NCBI GenBank assembly: GCA_026390275.1
Contig: JAPLGF010000317.1
Coordinates: forward strand, 1 to 7,409
DNA: 7,409 nt
DNA from: Candidatus Atribacteria bacterium
GTDB taxonomy: Bacteria; Atribacterota; Atribacteria; Atribacterales; Atribacteraceae
Direction of reading: 5' to 3'
The position numbers and the translations under genes are program-made. How positions within the stretch are numbered: position 1 is the first letter of the stretch; each line of letters begins with the position of its first letter. The notes under the pieces are model-generated. The model was not told the origin of the DNA, ran no database searches, and saw only the letters and a program-made list of their open reading frames with translations. This document shows, piece after piece, positions 5,221-7,409 of this stretch.

Positions 5221-6474
5221 TCAATCCAAAACTCCTCCGGCAAATAGATTACCCAGAGTCGTCTCCCCCCGCCATTCTTTTAAGGCTGGGTGTTCACTCC
5301 CCCGAATAACGTTAGTCGCTCCGTTGGTAGTCTTGGAGAAACATAAAACATCCTCTGACTTGACTAAACTAAGTATCACGGGGGAATGGGTGGCGACCAG
5401 AATCTGTGCATCATATACTGACAACAGGGATTGAAACATCGTCTCGACTGCCCGGGGATGAATACCATTTTCTGGTTCTTCGATGAGGTAGACGCCATGA
5501 AAATCAGTCAAATAGGCAGGAAGGGTCAGAGCCAAAAGGCGTAATGTCCCATCAGATGCCATCCAAGAAGGGACATTAAGTCCATTTTTATAACACAGAA
5601 CAAGATACCGATGACGGTCATCCTCCTGTTCAACCACACAAATGGTATCAAGGTCCGGGAGCGCAGTCTGTAGATGGGTAATCCAACAGGAAAATTGTTG
5701 AGGAGAATAATCGTGTAATGTCGAAATAATCCAAGGTAAATTCGAACCATCGGTTTTAAAGCCCCGTATCTGGTCTGGCGGACTGGCCTTGCGGATCAGA
5801 AGACTGTTCAGGATGAATTGCTGAATTCCTTCCTGAAGATAGTCTTTAAACCAGGTGGCAGTTGGAAATTTTGATTCATCATATGGTAAATTGTTGAGTG
5901 CGGATTTTCGTGGACCGAGCCGGAACGATGGATTCCAGCTCCCACCCGTTTCATCATAATAATTATCATTTCCTCCTGGTTCTTTATTTACAATGAGTCT
6001 TGTATTCTTCGTCCCCTTGAATGTCATGATGGAATGAGGTATTTCGGTGGGAAGAGGAAACAACAACCCTTGCGATATTTCTGGAAGATTTACACTATCA
6101 GACTTCAGTAATACTTTTTCTGCAAGTATCGATATTTCATTGGTGGTCGACGATAAACCGATGGCAACTTCATATCGAATACGGTCATACTCCCCTTTCG
6201 GTAATTTTGCTAATATATTCTCCGGAATTTTTGATTCAATTGAGAGCTCAAAAGATTGTCCCCTGCGTTGCCATAATAAATCTTGAAAATTATGCGTTCT
6301 TTCACCCACTGCTGTTTCCACACCTACGGAAACAAACCGTCCCAAAAAAGTTACAACATCAAGAAAGGTTGTTTTTCCACTGGCATTGGGTCCCACCAGA
6401 ACCTGAAATGACCCCATCGTTTGTTTGATATAACGAAGACACCGATAATTTAAAGCTTCGATTGTGATAATCAT
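5221..6474 (-). CDS. AAA-family ATPase, RecF/OLD-like (AAA_15/AAA_21 type), orphan
   Basis: 417 residues. Walker A is GPNASGKTT (28-36), with the N-terminal IEALNYRCL strand typical of this group. A signature-like ASDGTLRLLAL spans 306-316, Walker B is VYLIEEPENGIHP (328-340; Glu332/Glu333), and the switch His363 sits in ATHSP. The central 60-300 region is the variable insertion seen in OLD/SMC-like ATPases. The C-terminus ends in TLGNLFAGGVLD with no TOPRIM nuclease domain attached. Relatives are often encoded with a small partner gene (for example DUF4276) and are suspected of defence or DNA-related roles. Here none follows: the 119 bases downstream hold no substantial frame. GGGTGA lies 6 bases before the ATG. 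The gene ends in TGA, convergent with the importer. Its biochemical role is unknown. Confidence 0.9.
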   Translation of the reverse strand: MIITIEALNYRCLRYIKQTMGSFQVLVGPNASGKTTFLDVVTFLGRFVSVGVETAVGERTHNFQDLLWQRRGQSFELSIESKIPENILAKLPKGEYDRIRYEVAIGLSSTTNEISILAEKVLLKSDSVNLPEISQGLLFPLPTEIPHSIMTFKGTKNTRLIVNKEPGGNDNYYDETGGSWNPSFRLGPRKSALNNLPYDESKFPTATWFKDYLQEGIQQFILNSLLIRKASPPDQIRGFKTDGSNLPWIISTLHDYSPQQFSCWITHLQTALPDLDTICVVEQEDDRHRYLVLCYKNGLNVPSWMASDGTLRLLALTLPAYLTDFHGVYLIEEPENGIHPRAVETMFQSLLSVYDAQILVATHSPVILSLVKSEDVLCFSKTTNGATNVIRGSEHPALKEWRGETTLGNLFAGGVLD

Positions 6475-6560
6475 GAAGTATCACCCACTTATCGATGTAA
6501 AGCGCTAACCAAATAAATGGAAAAAAACCATGCCCTTTCCTGATACCTTCAAGGGATGAA

Positions 6561-6589
6561 AATATTTTGAGTAGGGTATTACTTTTCAA
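6561..6589 (-). promoter_or_regulatory. candidate promoter for the AAA ATPase gene
   Basis: On the minus strand TTGAAA (6589-6584; 5 of 6 to consensus) is followed after 17 bases by AATATT (6566-6561; 4 of 6). The start would fall near 6554, about 80 bases before the ATG. The -35 overlaps one of two ACTTTTCA repeats. Confidence 0.4.
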
Positions 6590-6603
6590 CTTCTCACTTT
6601 TCA
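6581..6603. repeat. two direct copies of ACTTTTCA, 15-base period
   Basis: ACTTTTCA at 6581-6588 and 6596-6603, with ACTTCTC between them, which looks like a partial third unit. They lie over and just upstream of the -35 box of the ATPase promoter. This could be an operator or a simple-sequence remnant. Confidence 0.5.
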
Positions 6604-6804
6604 CCGTATTTTCGGGGATAGCATCCGATCAATACCCCCGTCTATTCATAACGGTATTATAAAACGAAGAAGGTCATAGGAAAACCAGGTATCGAAAAAG
6701 CGCGCTGCGGTAAGCATGAACGTGGGAAAAAAGCTTGGTGCCGGGAGCGGGCAGGGCGTGATCCCGTACGCTTTGGTGATAAAAGTCCATGCCGCTTGAA
6801 CAAT

Positions 6805-6833
6805 TTGATCTAAAACTAAGTTGCTCGGATATT
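6805..6833 (+). promoter_or_regulatory. candidate promoter for the small two-gene unit
   Basis: TTGATC (6805-6810) and GATATT (6828-6833) are separated by 17 bases, each matching consensus at 4 of 6 positions. The start would be near 6840, about 18 bases before the strong ribosome binding site at 6858-6865. Confidence 0.35.
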
Positions 6834-6857
6834 TTACCACGTACTGCGGTCACAGAA

Positions 6858-6865
6858 AAGGAGGT
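6858..6865 (+). promoter_or_regulatory. very strong ribosome binding site of the interrupted small gene
   Basis: AAGGAGGT, complementary to the 16S rRNA tail, ends 5 bases before ATG 6871. It is the best such site in the window, yet the frame it serves stops after 22 codons. It is the main evidence that a real gene starts here. Confidence 0.75.
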
Positions 6866-6870
6866 ATTCC

Positions 6871-7083
6871 ATGCCAGATTTAATCTCTCTTCAATCTACT
6901 CAAAACTACCTTTCTCGCATCCAGACTAATCTTTACTGAATCGAGAAGATCATCAACAAGCCCCTCAGCAAGGTAGAATTCGTCAGGGTGATAAATAGAC
7001 TCGCCAATATCAGCTACCTGGCAGCTCAAGCGATAAGCGATATGACGGAGGAGATAGAGGATGGAAGGAAAGAGGAAGGATAG
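6871..7083 (+). pseudogene. small gene of about 70 codons interrupted by an in-frame TGA after codon 22
   Basis: From ATG 6871, with an excellent ribosome binding site, the frame runs 22 codons to TGA at 6937-6939. It then stays open for 47 more sense codons to TAG at 7081-7083. The tail overlaps the next gene by 23 bases and carries that gene's ribosome binding site, as in a coupled operon. Read through, the product would be mostly helical and charged, with a segment KVEFVRVINRLANIS followed by an acidic tail TEEIEDGRKEEG. I do not recognise the family. Likely explanations are a recent TGG (Trp) or CGA (Arg) to TGA mutation, or a base-call error. Alternatively, only the 22-residue peptide is made, as a leader for the downstream gene. 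General TGA reassignment is unlikely because three nearby genes end in TGA. Confidence 0.55.
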
Positions 7084-7270
7084 AATTGTCATTTTAGGTG
7101 GCAAAGACGGCTTTGTCGTGACGAGCGAGGAGGCGCCGGACTTCATAATCGGAGGGAAGAATTTGGTTGAGCTGGTGGGGAAGGTAGGGCAGGAAGTAAT
7201 GAGAAGGAATAGAGAAAAAAAAATAAGCCCGGATTTTGAGGGCCCGGGTTTGTCTATCATGGGCAGATAA
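7061..7270 (+). CDS. small 69-residue protein, weakly HicB/DUF1902-like
   Basis: The ATG at 7061 follows GGAGGAG (7047-7053) at 7-base spacing, a strong ribosome binding site. The frame ends in TAA at 7268-7270. The product has a beta-strand pattern RIVILGG-KDGFVVTSEEAPDF followed by GGKNLVELVGKVGQEVM. The shape (strand, strand with S-E-x-x-P, then a helix beginning near an L-x-x-L) resembles HicB-type antitoxins and DUF1902 proteins, which are partners of small RNases. The match is by eye and weak: no toxin with a HicA-like double-stranded-RNA fold is visible beside it, and there is no DNA-binding tail. The C-terminal 15 residues are basic and Gly/Pro-rich and lie over a terminator-like hairpin. 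It overlaps the interrupted gene upstream by 23 bases. An antisense frame of 126 codons covers the same bases but is probably its shadow. Confidence 0.6.
   Translation: MEGKRKDRIVILGGKDGFVVTSEEAPDFIIGGKNLVELVGKVGQEVMRRNREKKISPDFEGPGLSIMGR
7215..7251 (-). terminator. hairpin with minus-strand T-run inside the 3' end of the small gene
   Basis: AAGCCCGG (7225-7232) pairs with CCGGGTTT (7244-7251) through 8 bp, including one G-T, around an 11-base loop. Read on the minus strand the stem is followed by A and nine T (plus-strand A-run 7215-7223), a classic intrinsic terminator. On the plus strand only TTTGT follows, so termination would be weaker. It lies within codons 52-64 of the 69-residue gene. 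Confidence 0.6.
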
Positions 7271-7409
7271 AAACCTTTTGATTGACGTCATGACGATAAA
7301 CTTTTTCTTTCGTTTTCTTTCGCTTCCTATATTTCAATCTTCCGAGGAACATCTTTTAATATGGTGTCCGGCCCATTCCAAAGCCTTACCTTCCGATAGA
7401 GGAGTAATA
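7271..7409. other. right-edge non-coding segment with an apparent ribosome binding site at the end
   Basis: No gene is seen in these 139 bases. They contain a TGACGTCA palindrome (7283-7290), pyrimidine-rich TTTCTTTCG copies near 7305-7321, and a possible -10 TAATAT (7357-7362) without a good -35. GAGGAG at 7399-7404 ends 5 bases before the edge, which suggests a plus-strand gene starting at or just beyond 7409. Confidence 0.4.

Larger units (their letters stand above)
6475..6870. other. 396-base non-coding gap between divergent genes
   Basis: No convincing gene on either strand. The gap contains candidate promoters for both flanking genes and a pair of ACTTTTCA repeats. From about 6700 to 6780 it is noticeably more GC-rich, with a short possible stem CGGGA (6742-6746) / TCCCG (6762-6766). 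A plus-strand frame of 27 codons from ATG 6717 and a 64-codon minus-strand frame (6646-6840) are present, but neither has a clear ribosome binding site or recognisable product. Confidence 0.5.

Noticed and set aside
6646..6840. 64-codon minus-strand frame in the gap
   Set aside because: No ribosome binding site, no recognisable motif and no link to neighbours.
6937..6939. TGA as selenocysteine or reassigned codon
   Set aside because: No convincing SECIS-like hairpin follows and there is no redox motif around it. The aldolase, permease 1 and AAA ATPase genes all end in TGA, so TGA works as a stop here.
6880..7260. 126-codon minus-strand frame antisense to the small gene pair
   Set aside because: Its N-terminal part is antisense to a gene with a much better ribosome binding site. 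Its composition is Ser/Pro/Phe-rich like a shadow, and a minus-strand terminator would lie near its own start.
1..7409. CRISPR array, tRNA, rRNA, insertion sequence or integrase
   Set aside because: No regularly spaced repeats, no tRNA cloverleaf or rRNA sequence, and no transposase or terminal inverted repeats were seen on either strand.

Overview
The window reads as bacterial DNA of moderate GC (mid-to-upper 40s percent by eye). It has compact genes, strong Shine-Dalgarno sites (AAGGAGG, AGGTGA, GGAGGAG), a near-consensus sigma-70 promoter and intrinsic terminators. TGA, TAA and TAG all serve as stops. The lineage cannot be fixed from sequence alone. A Firmicutes-, Thermotogota- or Atribacterota-like anaerobe would fit, but this is a weak inference.

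Left part (1-1857): a divergent pair. An FGGY-family sugar kinase runs leftward off the window edge, with about 354 N-terminal residues present. A class II (FucA/AraD-type) aldolase or epimerase runs rightward. Kinase followed by aldolase is the usual logic for ketose breakdown: phosphorylate, then cleave or epimerise. The actual sugar is not determined.

Middle (1952-5101): a complete polar-amino-acid-type ABC importer. A near-perfect promoter (TTGACA-17-TAATAT) precedes the secreted binding protein. A strong terminator after that gene probably lowers expression of the membrane components. Permease 1, ATPase and permease 2 then follow with 4-bp and 8-bp overlaps. A 12-base motif (TGTTTCCTCCAG) occurs upstream of both the aldolase and the binding protein, which suggests co-regulation of sugar catabolism and uptake.

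Right part (5102-7409): an accessory-looking region. A leftward gene encodes a RecF/OLD-like AAA ATPase (AAA_15/AAA_21 type) with no visible partner gene. A roughly 400-base non-coding stretch separates it from two overlapping small rightward genes. The first is about 70 codons and is interrupted by an in-frame TGA after codon 22. The second encodes a 69-residue protein with a weak HicB/DUF1902-like pattern. A GC-rich hairpin with a T-run on the minus strand lies inside the 3' end of the second gene. The last 139 bases hold no gene but end in an apparent ribosome binding site for a gene beyond the edge.

The least explained parts are the split small gene with its overlapping partner, the orphan ATPase, and the pairing of a sugar kinase/aldolase divergon with an amino-acid-type importer.
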